Part shown: positions 34,096 through 42,144 of the stretch, piece by piece
Position numbering within the stretch: the stretch's first letter is position 1
How the letters are laid out: the number at the start of each line of letters is the position of its first letter
Assembly: GCF_003932715.1 (NCBI RefSeq)
Contig: NZ_CP020700.1
Span: 7,710,501-7,774,500, forward strand
DNA: 64,000 nt
Direction of reading: 5' to 3'
DNA from: Streptomyces tsukubensis
GTDB taxonomy: Bacteria; Actinomycetota; Actinomycetes; Streptomycetales; Streptomycetaceae
Notes under the pieces: model-generated
Told to the model about the DNA's origin: nothing
What the model saw: only the letters and a program-made list of their open reading frames with translations
Database searches by the model: none
Translations under genes and position numbers: made by a program

Positions 34096-35421
34096 GTGGA
34101 CACCGAAGAATTCCGGCTGCCCCGGTCGCAGCAGGCGAACGAGCGGCTGCACGCCCTGATCCCCGGGGGCGCCCACACCTACGCCAAGGGCGACGACCAG
34201 TACCCCGAGAACCTGGCCCCGGTCATCAGCCACGGCCGCGGCGCCCACGTCTGGGACGTCGACGGCAACCGCTACCTCGAATACGGCTCCGGCCTGCGGT
34301 CGGTCAGCCTCGGCCACGCACACCCCCGCGTGGTCGAAGCCGCGCGGCGGGAAATCGACCGCGGCAGCAACTTCGTCCGGCCGTCCGTCCTGGAGGTCGA
34401 GGCCGCGGAACGATTCCTGGCCACCGTGCCGACCGCCGACATGGTGAAGTTCGCGAAGAACGGCTCCGACGTCACCACCGCCGCCGTACGCCTCGCCCGC
34501 GCCGCCACCGGGCGCCCGCGGGTGGCCATCTGCGGCGACCACCCCTTCTACTCCACCGACGACTGGTTCATCGGCACCACCCCCATGTCCGCAGGCATCC
34601 CCGCGGCGATCACCGACCTCACCCTGACGTTCCCCTACGGCGATCTGGCCGCCACCGAGGAACTGCTCACCCGCCACCGGGGCGAGGTGGCCTGTCTGAT
34701 CCTCGAACCCGCCACCCACACCGAACCCCCGCCCGGATACCTCGCCGGGCTTCGCGAACTGGCCGACCGGCACGGCTGTCTCCTGGTCTTCGACGAGATG
34801 ATCACCGGCCTTCGCTGGTCCGAGGCCGGAGCCCAGGGCCTGTACGGCGTCGTCCCCGACCTCTCCACCTTCGGCAAGGCCCTGGGCAACGGGTTCGCCG
34901 TCTCCGCGCTCGCCGGGCGCCGCGACCTGATGGAGTTGGGCGGGCTGCGCCACACCGCCGACCGGGTGTTCCTGCTGTCCACCACGCACGGCGCGGAAAC
35001 GCACTCGCTGGCCGCCGCGACGGCCGTCCTCACCACCTACACCGAGGAGGGCATCACCGCACGGCTGCACGCCATCGGTGAACGGCTCGCGGCCGGTGTC
35101 CGCGCCGCCGCGGCAGGCATGGGGGTCGGCGACCACATCGTCGTACGCGGCCGGGCCAGCAATCTGGTCTTCGCCACCCTCGACGAGAACCGGCAGCCGT
35201 CGCAGGAGTACCGCACGCTGTTTCTGCGCCGACTGCTCGCGGGCGGGGTGCTCGCCCCCTCGTTCGTGGTGAGCAGCGCGCTCACCGACACCGATATCGA
35301 CCGTACCGTCGACGCGGTGGCCCAGGCCTGCGCCGTCTACCGCAAGGCCCTGGACGCCGCCGACCCCACACCGTGGCTGGGTGGCCGGGCGGTGAAGCCC
35401 GTGTTCCGCCGCCGGTCATGA
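34096..35421 (+). CDS. Class III PLP-dependent aminotransferase (glutamate-1-semialdehyde aminomutase-like)
   Basis: The product has 441 residues; GTG 34096 starts seven bases after the epimerase stop. The glutamate-1-semialdehyde aminomutase-like beginning ERLHALIPGGAHTYAKGDDQYP leads to VKFAKNGSDVTTAAVRLARA. LVFDEMITGLRWSEAGAQ gives the PLP-ring aspartate, and STFGKALGNGFAVSALAGR has the Schiff-base lysine at residue 261. The haem pathway enzyme has similar motifs. This gene closes the sugar operon, and such homologues are recurrent in CDP-sugar branches, so an aminotransfer or aminomutase step on a sugar is favoured. An amino sugar would give the upstream PIG-L deacetylase a logical substrate class. 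Confidence 0.88.
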   Translation: MDTEEFRLPRSQQANERLHALIPGGAHTYAKGDDQYPENLAPVISHGRGAHVWDVDGNRYLEYGSGLRSVSLGHAHPRVVEAARREIDRGSNFVRPSVLEVEAAERFLATVPTADMVKFAKNGSDVTTAAVRLARAATGRPRVAICGDHPFYSTDDWFIGTTPMSAGIPAAITDLTLTFPYGDLAATEELLTRHRGEVACLILEPATHTEPPPGYLAGLRELADRHGCLLVFDEMITGLRWSEAGAQGLYGVVPDLSTFGKALGNGFAVSALAGRRDLMELGGLRHTADRVFLLSTTHGAETHSLAAATAVLTTYTEEGITARLHAIGERLAAGVRAAAAGMGVGDHIVVRGRASNLVFATLDENRQPSQEYRTLFLRRLLAGGVLAPSFVVSSALTDTDIDRTVDAVAQACAVYRKALDAADPTPWLGGRAVKPVFRRRS

Positions 35422-35428
35422 CGGTACG

Positions 35429-36244
35429 TCAGCGCTGCTCCCGGCGGCCCGCAGGGTCAGGGCCGCCGGTGACTTCGGCGGCCATGACACCGCGCTCGGT
35501 ACCGGCGAACCGGTCCACCAGCCATGCGGTCGCCGGTATCACCGCCAGCGCGGTGCCCCAGCCGCCGAGGGTGTCGGTCGGATAGTGCGCGTTCAGAGCG
35601 ACCTGGGCCCAGCCCATGGCGGCACCGGCGACCAGCGCCGCGGCGAGCACCAGCAGGGTCCCGGCCGTCCTGCCCAGGCCGAACCGGCCCGCCGCGAGCA
35701 GCGCCACCATGACGGCGAAGGCCGTGAGGAAGGCCGTGTGCCCGCTCGGATAGGAGAGGAACTCGCCGTTGATGGTGCGTCCCACCAGGGGCTTGAGCAG
35801 CTTGGTCGTCGCCACGGTCAGAGCCGTGCCGACGACGAGGAGCACCGCCGCGCGCAGATGCCGCAGCAGCAGACAGCCCGTCACGGCGGCCACGACCAGG
35901 ATCGCCGCTCCGGCCGGCTCCGCGAGGAAGTCCACGGCCAGGGCGGCGTACCGCCACGGCGGCCGCACACCGCCGACCGCCGACACGATCCGCTCGTCGA
36001 TCGCGCCGGGCCGGTCGCGGTCGGCGTACAGGAACCCGAGCACGGCGACCAGCCACGCGCCGAAGGCGGCGACCGGACCGAGCGCCGTACGCAGCGGCGG
36101 CGGCACCGCGGGCGCCGGTCGGCCGGTCGGTCGGATGGGTGGTCGGCTGCCTTCGCCGGGTCCGCTGCGGCGGTCCGGCTCCACGGGACGCCGTCCGGCC
36201 CCGTCACCCGGCACGGTCCGCGGCCTCTGCCGATTCCCTGTCAA
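35429..36244 (-). CDS. PAP2-superfamily membrane phosphatase
   Basis: This 271-residue protein reads from TTG 36244 (GGTGGGG box upstream) towards the polysaccharide operon and stops eight bases from its end. The first 45 residues are Pro/Arg-rich, then about six TM segments follow. The phosphatase motifs are K-x6-R-P in KLLKPLVGRTINGEF, PSGHTAFLTAF, and ALNAHYPTDTLGGW with the nucleophile histidine. The family dephosphorylates undecaprenyl pyrophosphate or phosphatidate. Beside a Wzx/Wzy operon, recycling of the lipid carrier is an attractive role, but it is not proven by the sequence. Confidence 0.88.
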   Translation of the reverse strand: MTGNRQRPRTVPGDGAGRRPVEPDRRSGPGEGSRPPIRPTGRPAPAVPPPLRTALGPVAAFGAWLVAVLGFLYADRDRPGAIDERIVSAVGGVRPPWRYAALAVDFLAEPAGAAILVVAAVTGCLLLRHLRAAVLLVVGTALTVATTKLLKPLVGRTINGEFLSYPSGHTAFLTAFAVMVALLAAGRFGLGRTAGTLLVLAAALVAGAAMGWAQVALNAHYPTDTLGGWGTALAVIPATAWLVDRFAGTERGVMAAEVTGGPDPAGRREQR

Positions 36245-36420
36245 CGAGCCCCACCTCTCGTCATATCCCGAAGGGGCCCGGCGGGGGAGCGGCCCGATTC
36301 TTCGGCCGCGGCTCGCCGGTCCGTTCAGAACCGCGGAGCGAATTCACCGTCCCGCTGCGCGGCTGCGTCCGCGATCCTATGCTGAAACCGACGCTTTACA
36401 CGACCTGGGGGGTCCGGAAA

Positions 36421-37191
36421 ATGAATGCAGCAACCAGGGGGACATCGGTTTTGAAGTCGGGGGTCAAGCGGCTTTTAGGACGTACGGGATTCGACATCGT
36501 ACGCAGCACCAACAACCGCGGTGGCGTAGACGACTTCATTCCGTTCGAGGCGACGATGAGGGCTGCGAAGGCGGCCGGTCTGTCGGTCGGCGACCATATC
36601 GACGCGGTCATGAACGGCACGCCGGGCGCCACCCAGTCCACCATTGACCAACTGCGCACACTCGGCGTCTACGCCGCGAAGCCCGAAACGGTACTGGAGA
36701 TCGGCCCCGGATCCGGACGGTATCTGGAGAAGACACTGAAGGAGTGTTCACCGGAGCGGTACGAGATCTACGAAACGGCGGCGCCCTGGGCCGGCTATCT
36801 GGTGGAAACCTTCGGTGTGATCGCCCGGCCGACCGCAGGGTCCAGCCTCGCCCCGACACCCGACGGCAGTATCGACCTCGTCCAGGCCCATAAGGTCTTC
36901 AACACCGTCACTTTTCTCTGCGCCGCCCGCTATTTCTTCGAGATGGCACGAGTGGTGCGCCCCGGTGGCCGGATCGTCTTCGATGTGATGACGGAGACCT
37001 GTCTGGATCCGGCCACGGTCCGTACCTGGGCGACGGAGGGCGGCCCGGGGCACGACTCCTATCCGGCAGCCATGCCCCGGGGGACCTGCGTGGACCTCTT
37101 CGCGACCTTCGGCTGCACCCTGGAAGCGAGCTTCGTGGCACCCATGGGCGTCGCTTCCACGGAGGTGCTCGTCTTCGTCAAGGAGAAATGA
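36421..37191 (+). CDS. Class I SAM-dependent methyltransferase
   Basis: The product has 256 residues; ATG 36421 is preceded by GGGGGG, while the frame upstream is the antisense of the PAP2 gene. The SAM site VLEIGPGSGRYLEKTL lies near residue 100, followed by SIDLVQAHKVFNTVTFL and RVVRPGGRIVFDVMTE. The N-terminal 40 residues include KSGVKRLLGRTGFDIVRS, a short basic start common to sugar-associated methyltransferases in polysaccharide loci. Its closeness to the operon suggests glycan O-methylation. It has its own promoter region, AT-rich at 36330-36420. Confidence 0.8.
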   Translation: MNAATRGTSVLKSGVKRLLGRTGFDIVRSTNNRGGVDDFIPFEATMRAAKAAGLSVGDHIDAVMNGTPGATQSTIDQLRTLGVYAAKPETVLEIGPGSGRYLEKTLKECSPERYEIYETAAPWAGYLVETFGVIARPTAGSSLAPTPDGSIDLVQAHKVFNTVTFLCAARYFFEMARVVRPGGRIVFDVMTETCLDPATVRTWATEGGPGHDSYPAAMPRGTCVDLFATFGCTLEASFVAPMGVASTEVLVFVKEK

Positions 37192-37213
37192 CCCGCGCGG
37201 ACTTCGGCACTGT

Positions 37214-37744
37214 TCAGGACTTCCGCGGGGTGCGGGCACCGTCGAGGAAGGCGGCGAGCCCGGTGGCGAAATCCATGGAGGAGGGGACGAACAATACGGT
37301 CTCGTCATGGGCCACATAGACCTTGCCGCCACCGCGGACCGGCTGCACGACGCATACTCCCGCGCCGTTCGGCAGGACGACGACGTCCGGTTCCGGTCCC
37401 CGCGCGTCCGTGCCGAGAACGGCCTTGCCGATCCCGGCCAGATACTCCTTGCGGCTCATGGGCGCTTTCGGGAGCGCCGCGGCGGTGCTGTCCAACCCGG
37501 GAGGGAGCGGAGGAGCCACCTCCGTTACGACGGGTGCGAGTTCGGGGGCCCGGCAGGTGCAGTCGTGCACCGGCCGGGCCCGCGGGCCGTCCGCGCTCCG
37601 CTCGGGAAAGCAGAGGATCTCTCCGCTGTCGCGGTGGAACTGCCCGGGGCACGGTGGTCCGCCCGCCGCCGGCCGGCCGCATACGAGGCCCCGCCCGCAG
37701 TGGGCGCACCGCAGCTCCCCGCCCTGCTCCTGTGCCGTTGTCAC
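37214..37744 (-). CDS. Hypothetical protein with N-terminal cysteine cluster
   Basis: This is an unrecognised 176-residue protein. GTG 37744 has GAGGGGG upstream, located across the stop of the preceding gene. The first 55 residues carry CAHCGRGLVC, a later PPCPGQF and ILCFP, then DCTC. The cysteines are spaced like a zinc ribbon or a small treble-clef domain. The rest has a proline-rich linker, SRKEYLAGIGKAVLG, and a strand-rich C-terminal domain ending in FATGLAAFLDGARTPRK. It forms a two-gene operon with the hypothetical gene at 37754-38188 (9-base gap). Function cannot be assigned. Confidence 0.7.
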   Translation of the reverse strand: MTTAQEQGGELRCAHCGRGLVCGRPAAGGPPCPGQFHRDSGEILCFPERSADGPRARPVHDCTCRAPELAPVVTEVAPPLPPGLDSTAAALPKAPMSRKEYLAGIGKAVLGTDARGPEPDVVVLPNGAGVCVVQPVRGGGKVYVAHDETVLFVPSSMDFATGLAAFLDGARTPRKS

Positions 37745-37753
37745 AGTGCCCCC

Positions 37754-38188
37754 TCACCTTCCGCTGATTCCGCGGGCGGCGAGTATCTCCCATTTGCCCG
37801 GTGCGGCCAGGGTGCCGTCGTCCACGGCCACGACCCGCTTCAGACCGGGCAGCAGGGCGAGGTCGTCCAGGGAGCGGACGTCGAAGAGTCCGTCCTCGCC
37901 GTCCCAGGCCGGTGCGCAGTGCCGGTAGATCTCCAGACCGGCGTCGAAGCAGAGCGAATCGACCCCGGCGAGCAGCTCCTCGCTGATCTCCAGCGCCTCG
38001 AAGTAGGCACGTGACTCGTCGAGGACGTCCTCGTCGAGCTCGTTCTCCAGGACGTACACCGCGGGGATGTCGATTCCCCGCGCCTGCATGCGCTCGTCGA
38101 GATCGAAGGCAGGGGTGAGGGTCTTCCGCCGGTACATGAGCTCGTCGACGACGACGAGTTTGAAGTTGAAGTCGTGGAATTCGGCCAT
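37754..38188 (-). CDS. Hypothetical protein, DUF6892-like
   Basis: This 144-residue, acidic protein begins AEFHDFNFKLVVVDELMY, which recalls the DUF6892 family from memory. It continues with a helical acidic centre (LENELDEDVLDESRAYFEALE) and LDDLALLPGLKRVVAVDD near the end. ATG 38188 has no clear ribosome site. With the gene at 37214 it makes a compact pair between the methyltransferase and the GlxA-type regulator. Proteins of this type have been found near contact-dependent toxin or immunity genes in other organisms. Nothing here supports that directly. Confidence 0.65.
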   Translation of the reverse strand: MAEFHDFNFKLVVVDELMYRRKTLTPAFDLDERMQARGIDIPAVYVLENELDEDVLDESRAYFEALEISEELLAGVDSLCFDAGLEIYRHCAPAWDGEDGLFDVRSLDDLALLPGLKRVVAVDDGTLAAPGKWEILAARGISGR

Positions 38189-38268
38189 GCGGCAGGAGTA
38201 TCACGTACGGGAAGGGCCCTTGAAGCGGGAGGACGGGCCGCGGTTCCTCCCCGTACCGGCTGCCGCGC

Positions 38269-39183
38269 TCACCGGGTGTCGCGCGCCCGCAGACGGCGCA
38301 GCATGCGCGGGTCCTCGAAGCCGACGGCACGGGCCGCGGCGTCGACCGTGGTGCCGTGGCCGATCAGGTATTCGGCGCGCTCCAGCCGGAGGGCCTGCTG
38401 GTAGCGGAGCGGGGTGAGGCCGCCGGTGGCGCGGGTGAAGAGACGGGTGAGGGTGCGTTCGCTGACACCGACCGCCGTTGCGAGGGCGGGCAGCGGCATG
38501 GGCCGGTCGAAGCGGGCGTCCAGGAGGTCCTGGGCGCGGTGGACGGTGTCGTCGAGGTGGGACCGGTAGCGGAGCATGGCGCTGGCCTGCGGCTCGCCGC
38601 CGTTGCGCCGTGCGTAGACGACCATGTCCTGGGCGACGTGGGCGGCGGCGGTGGGGCCGTGCCGGCCGGCGAGGAGATGCAGGGCGAGGTCGATGCCGCT
38701 GGCCACGCCCGCCGAGGTGACCACGCGGTCGTCGGTGGTGAAGAGGGTGTCGCGGACGACGGTCGCCTTCGGGTAGCGGCGGGCGAGTTCGTCCTGCACG
38801 TCGTGGTGGGTGGTGCAGCGCCGGCCGTCGAGCAGTCCGGCCCGGCCCAGGAGGTCGGCCCCGGCGCAGACTCCGGCCACGGTTCCGCCGCGGTCGTGGT
38901 GGTCCCGCAGCAGCCGCAGGGTGTCCTGGCCGACGGCGGGGCTCGCGGCCAGGGTGCGGCACCGCCAGCCGGGCACCACGATCAGGTCCCGCGGACCGAG
39001 TTCCGGCGGGTCGAGCCGGGCCGTCAGCGGCAGTCCCTGGGCGGTGGGGACCGTCGTGCGTTCGGCGACGTAGCTCAGTTCGTAGGGGTACCCGGAATCG
39101 GCTGCCGTGGAGAAGACCTGGGCGGGACCCGCCAGGTCCAGCAGATGGAGTCCGGGCACCAGGAAGAAGACGATGTGGTTCAC
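38269..39183 (-). CDS. GlxA family transcriptional regulator (DJ-1/PfpI plus AraC HTH)
   Basis: The product has 304 residues; the GTG at 39183 starts it, eight bases after the hydrolase stop. Residues 1-170 form a DJ-1/PfpI-like sensor (IVFFLVPGLHLLDLAGPAQVF, VCAGADLLGRAGLLDGRRCTTHH). Residues 205-304 are an AraC double HTH with LPALATAVGVSERTLTRLFTRATGGLTPLRY. Such regulators sense small nitrogenous metabolites and usually control the next operon. Here it directly follows the isochorismatase-like gene and may control that gene. The two overlap transcriptionally as one unit. Confidence 0.92.
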   Translation of the reverse strand: MNHIVFFLVPGLHLLDLAGPAQVFSTAADSGYPYELSYVAERTTVPTAQGLPLTARLDPPELGPRDLIVVPGWRCRTLAASPAVGQDTLRLLRDHHDRGGTVAGVCAGADLLGRAGLLDGRRCTTHHDVQDELARRYPKATVVRDTLFTTDDRVVTSAGVASGIDLALHLLAGRHGPTAAAHVAQDMVVYARRNGGEPQASAMLRYRSHLDDTVHRAQDLLDARFDRPMPLPALATAVGVSERTLTRLFTRATGGLTPLRYQQALRLERAEYLIGHGTTVDAAARAVGFEDPRMLRRLRARDTR

Positions 39184-39190
39184 GATCCGG

Positions 39191-39793
39191 TCATCGTGCC
39201 CCCTGCAGGGCGGCCTCTTCCAGTTCCGCGACGGTGGCGATGGTGGCGAAGCGTCCGGCGAGGGCGTACTCGGTCCGCCGGATGACCTCTTCGGCGCTCA
39301 GGGTACGGGGGTCGGAGAGCAGCTCGTCGACGCCCAGGTCGGCGGGGGCGTCCCGGTGGGCGACGGGGTTGGTGGCGGTGGCGTCGATCGCGAAGACGAC
39401 CCGGTAGCCGAGGTCGCTCGCGACCCGGGCGGTGGTCTCCACGCACTGTTCGGTGCGGATACCGCAGACGGTGATCTCACGGACGCCGTGCCCGGTGAGG
39501 ACCTGCTGGAGGTTGGTGGTGGTGAAGGCGTTGTGGGAGGTCTTGTGGATCAGGGGCTCGTCGTCCCGGCGCTCCAGTTCGGCCATCAGCCGGACCTGAC
39601 CGCTCGCCGGGTCGAAGACGCCGCCGCTGCCGGGCTCCGAGTGCAGCACCCACACGACCAGGTCCCCGGCCGCCCGGGCGAGCCGCACCAGCCGGTCCAC
39701 CCGGTCCGCGATCCGCGGATCGGAGATGGTCTTCCACAGCGGCCGGGCGCGGAAGGATTCCTGGACGTCGATGACGATCAGTGCTCGGGTCAT
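39191..39793 (-). CDS. Cysteine hydrolase (isochorismatase-like)
   Basis: The product has 200 residues. The frame continues upstream, but ATG 39793 gives the family start TRALIVIDVQESF, with the catalytic aspartate. The lysine is in LIHKTSHNAFTTTNL, and the nucleophile cysteine in ITVCGIRTEQCVETTARVASDLGY. Isochorismatase-fold amidases cleave amides such as nicotinamide, N-carbamoyl amines or ureido compounds. The downstream GlxA-type regulator suggests a catabolic function with its own inducer. The exact substrate is not indicated. Confidence 0.88.
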   Translation of the reverse strand: MTRALIVIDVQESFRARPLWKTISDPRIADRVDRLVRLARAAGDLVVWVLHSEPGSGGVFDPASGQVRLMAELERRDDEPLIHKTSHNAFTTTNLQQVLTGHGVREITVCGIRTEQCVETTARVASDLGYRVVFAIDATATNPVAHRDAPADLGVDELLSDPRTLSAEEVIRRTEYALAGRFATIATVAELEEAALQGAR

Positions 39794-40038
39794 GCCGTTC
39801 AGCCTGGCCGTTCCCCCCGGGGCGGGGACAGGCCCCATCGGGTCCGGGTGCGGACCGATCCGGTCAGGGGCCGGACCCGGCCGCTTCCGGGGTTTCCGGT
39901 CCGGCGAGCCGTCGGGGCCGGTTGCCGTCAGGCTTCCGGGTGCCGTGCCGCCGGTGCCCTTACTCCGCTGCCTTGCGGCGGTCCCCTCACCCATTCGGGT
40001 CTATCGTTGCTTTGAGGGGGACACCACAAGGAGCGACC

Positions 40039-40194
40039 ATGATCATTCTGGGGCTCATTCTACTGATCATCGGGCTGATTACGAGTCTGAACATCCTCTG
40101 GACCATCGGGATCGTGCTCATCGCCATCGGCATCGTGCTCTGGGTGCTCGGCGCCCTGGGGCACGCGGTGGGCGGCCGTCGGCACTACTGGTAG
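40039..40194 (+). CDS. Small DUF6131-like two-helix membrane protein
   Basis: This is a 51-residue protein from ATG 40039 with AAGGAG a few bases upstream. It is almost wholly hydrophobic (IILGLILLIIGLITSL, then TIGIVLIAIGIVLWVLGALG), forming a membrane hairpin, and ends GGRRHYW. This ending is conserved in the actinobacterial DUF6131 family as I remember it. The role is unknown; such genes often respond to envelope stress. The start is well supported by the ribosome site. Confidence 0.85.
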   Translation: MIILGLILLIIGLITSLNILWTIGIVLIAIGIVLWVLGALGHAVGGRRHYW

Positions 40195-40655
40195 CGGACC
40201 TCTTCACGGCGCCCCGCGCGGCGCATACGACGGGCGCCCGGCGCCCGCCGTGCCGGATCCCCGTGTCCCCCGGCGGACGCGGGGATCCGGACATTCCGGA
40301 GGGCGGCGCGGTCCGCGCCTCTACCCGCGAGCCCCGGGAGCCCGTACCGTACGTCTGTTCACGGCCTCGGACCCGGTGACCTGTCTCGCCTTCGGCGGCC
40401 GTTTCCGGCGTGCGCGCGCGCCCGTCGGGAGGGCCCGGTACGGGCCCGGCCCGCGGTTCGCCGCCGCCGGGCCGCCCGGCCCTGGAACCGAAGGTGTCGA
40501 GAACCACTCTTGACCAGCGGAACGCACTCCAGTACTTCGATAACATGATCGACCTTACAAAGGTCGCCCTGTTCACCCGTTCGCCATCGGAAAGCATGCC
40601 TATTCGGAGCGAAAGGTGACCTGTTCCGTCAAAATCGAACAAATCGGCTAGAGAC
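40195..40655. other. Intergenic region; AT-rich promoter at its end
   Basis: The first 300 bases are GC-rich, with no supportable gene. From about 40510 to 40655 the sequence becomes AT-rich (AACATGATCG, AAAATCGAACAAATCGG), which fits a promoter for the membrane phosphatase gene that follows. No operator or hairpin stands out. Confidence 0.5.
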
Positions 40656-42017
40656 TTGATACGAATAACCTCTCAGGCGTCTTCGCGAGCAGAAGACGGA
40701 AACGGGTCCCGCCCGTGGCGCAGGCCACGGGCGGTGCTGTGGACCGCGGTGGCGGTGGTGGCCCTCGGCTTCCTCGTCGCACTGGAGATCGCCGCGCGGA
40801 ACTTCGACGCGCCGGGACCGATCACCACCCAGGCGCGCGAGGCGGTCTTCGCCCCCGCCTCGGGACCGCTGCTCTACGCCAGCATGGCGCTGATGATGGT
40901 GGTCCTCACCTGGCGGCAGCGATTCATCGCGTTCGGAACCGCGGTCGGTATCGACCTCGTCTTCGCCCTGGTGCGGTGGCCGCTCGGTGCGGAGCAGGGC
41001 TACGGCAACGGCGCCCTGTGGGTGATCCTGGGCGTCGCGGTCTTCGCGCTCCTGCGCCGTACCGGACCGGAGCGGATCCTGCTGCTGAAGGGCGTCGGTC
41101 TGGGCCTGCTGCTGGTGGCCGGGCGGAAGACCGGTGACGCCTGGCTGCTGATCACCTTCAAGACGCGCCCGGAGGTGCTCGACCAGTATCTGGTCGTCGC
41201 CGACCAGGCGCTGGGCAGCCCCTCATGGGTGGTCGGCCGGATGGTCGAGGCCACCGGATCCGTCGGTGCGGGCTTCCTCGACTGGGTCTACGTCCAGCTC
41301 GCGGTCGCCGCGGTCGTCGCCGCCCTGTACCAGCTCCGCAACGTGGCGACCGAGCGCCGTTTCCCGACCCACCACCTGGTGCGCACCTTCCTGGTCGTCG
41401 GCCTGCTCGGACCCGGCATCTACATGATCTTCCCGGTGGTCGGCCCGGTCTACGCCTTCGGGGCGGACGGCGGATCCTGGGCCCTGGCCAGTGTCTGGCC
41501 GGACGCCCAGCCGTCGATCACCACCCCGCAGTGGATGCCGTTCGACGAGATCACCCCGCGCAACTGCATGCCCAGCCTGCACACCGCCTGGGCCACCGTG
41601 ATCTACATCCACACCCGGAACAGCCCGCGCCTGCTGCGGTACGCGGGTACGTTCTGGCTGATCTTCACGCTCGCCGCGACGCTGGGATTCGGCTACCACT
41701 ACGGCCTCGACCTCGTCGCCGGAGTGGTGTTCACCCTCACCATCGAGGCCGGACTGCGCGGCTTCGACCGCGGCTGGGACCGGTCCGCGACCCTGTTCGT
41801 CGGATACGGTACGGCGGTCTTCGTCGCGTTCCTGGTCTCCTACCGGTTCCTGTCGATGCCGATGGCCGACTACCCGTGGCTGTTCGGACCGCTGCTCATC
41901 CTGGCGATGGTCTCCGTGATCTACGCCTATGTCCGCACCACGCGGCGGTGGGCGACGCCGGCCGCCGAGCCGGCGAAGCAGACGACCGAACGGGCACCGG
42001 AACCCGAACTGGTCTGA
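40656..42017 (+). CDS. PAP2-superfamily phosphatase (inositolphosphotransferase-like membrane enzyme)
   Basis: This 453-residue membrane protein has about ten TM segments. TTG 40656 is the first start in frame but has a weak ribosome site; a later GTG near 40733 would give a shorter form. The phosphatase motifs sit in the second half: PRNCMPSLHTAWATVIYIH and GYHYGLDLVAGVVFTLT, with the nucleophile histidine in the latter. This is the PAP2_3/AUR1-type arrangement used by inositol phosphorylceramide-type transferases. A transferase or lipid phosphatase in the membrane is likely; the substrate is unknown. Confidence 0.85.
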   Translation: MIRITSQASSRAEDGNGSRPWRRPRAVLWTAVAVVALGFLVALEIAARNFDAPGPITTQAREAVFAPASGPLLYASMALMMVVLTWRQRFIAFGTAVGIDLVFALVRWPLGAEQGYGNGALWVILGVAVFALLRRTGPERILLLKGVGLGLLLVAGRKTGDAWLLITFKTRPEVLDQYLVVADQALGSPSWVVGRMVEATGSVGAGFLDWVYVQLAVAAVVAALYQLRNVATERRFPTHHLVRTFLVVGLLGPGIYMIFPVVGPVYAFGADGGSWALASVWPDAQPSITTPQWMPFDEITPRNCMPSLHTAWATVIYIHTRNSPRLLRYAGTFWLIFTLAATLGFGYHYGLDLVAGVVFTLTIEAGLRGFDRGWDRSATLFVGYGTAVFVAFLVSYRFLSMPMADYPWLFGPLLILAMVSVIYAYVRTTRRWATPAAEPAKQTTERAPEPELV

Positions 42018-42029
42018 GCCGAGGCGCGC

Positions 42030-42069
42030 AGTGCCCCCGGTCCGGCGGATCCGCCGGACCGGGGGCACT
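42030..42069. terminator. Perfect 40-nt palindrome, bidirectional terminator
   Basis: The 20-base arm AGTGCCCCCGGTCCGGCGGA (42030-42049) is followed with no spacer by its exact complement. It lies 13 bases after the phosphatase stop and 75 bases before the converging SGNH hydrolase gene end. A TCTTCTCC run follows on the plus strand. Confidence 0.75.
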
Positions 42070-42144
42070 CTTCTCCGTGCGGGCGCGGTCCACCGCCGGT
42101 CGGTGCGGTGTGCCGCGGATCGGATCAGGGGAAGGGCCCGCAGG

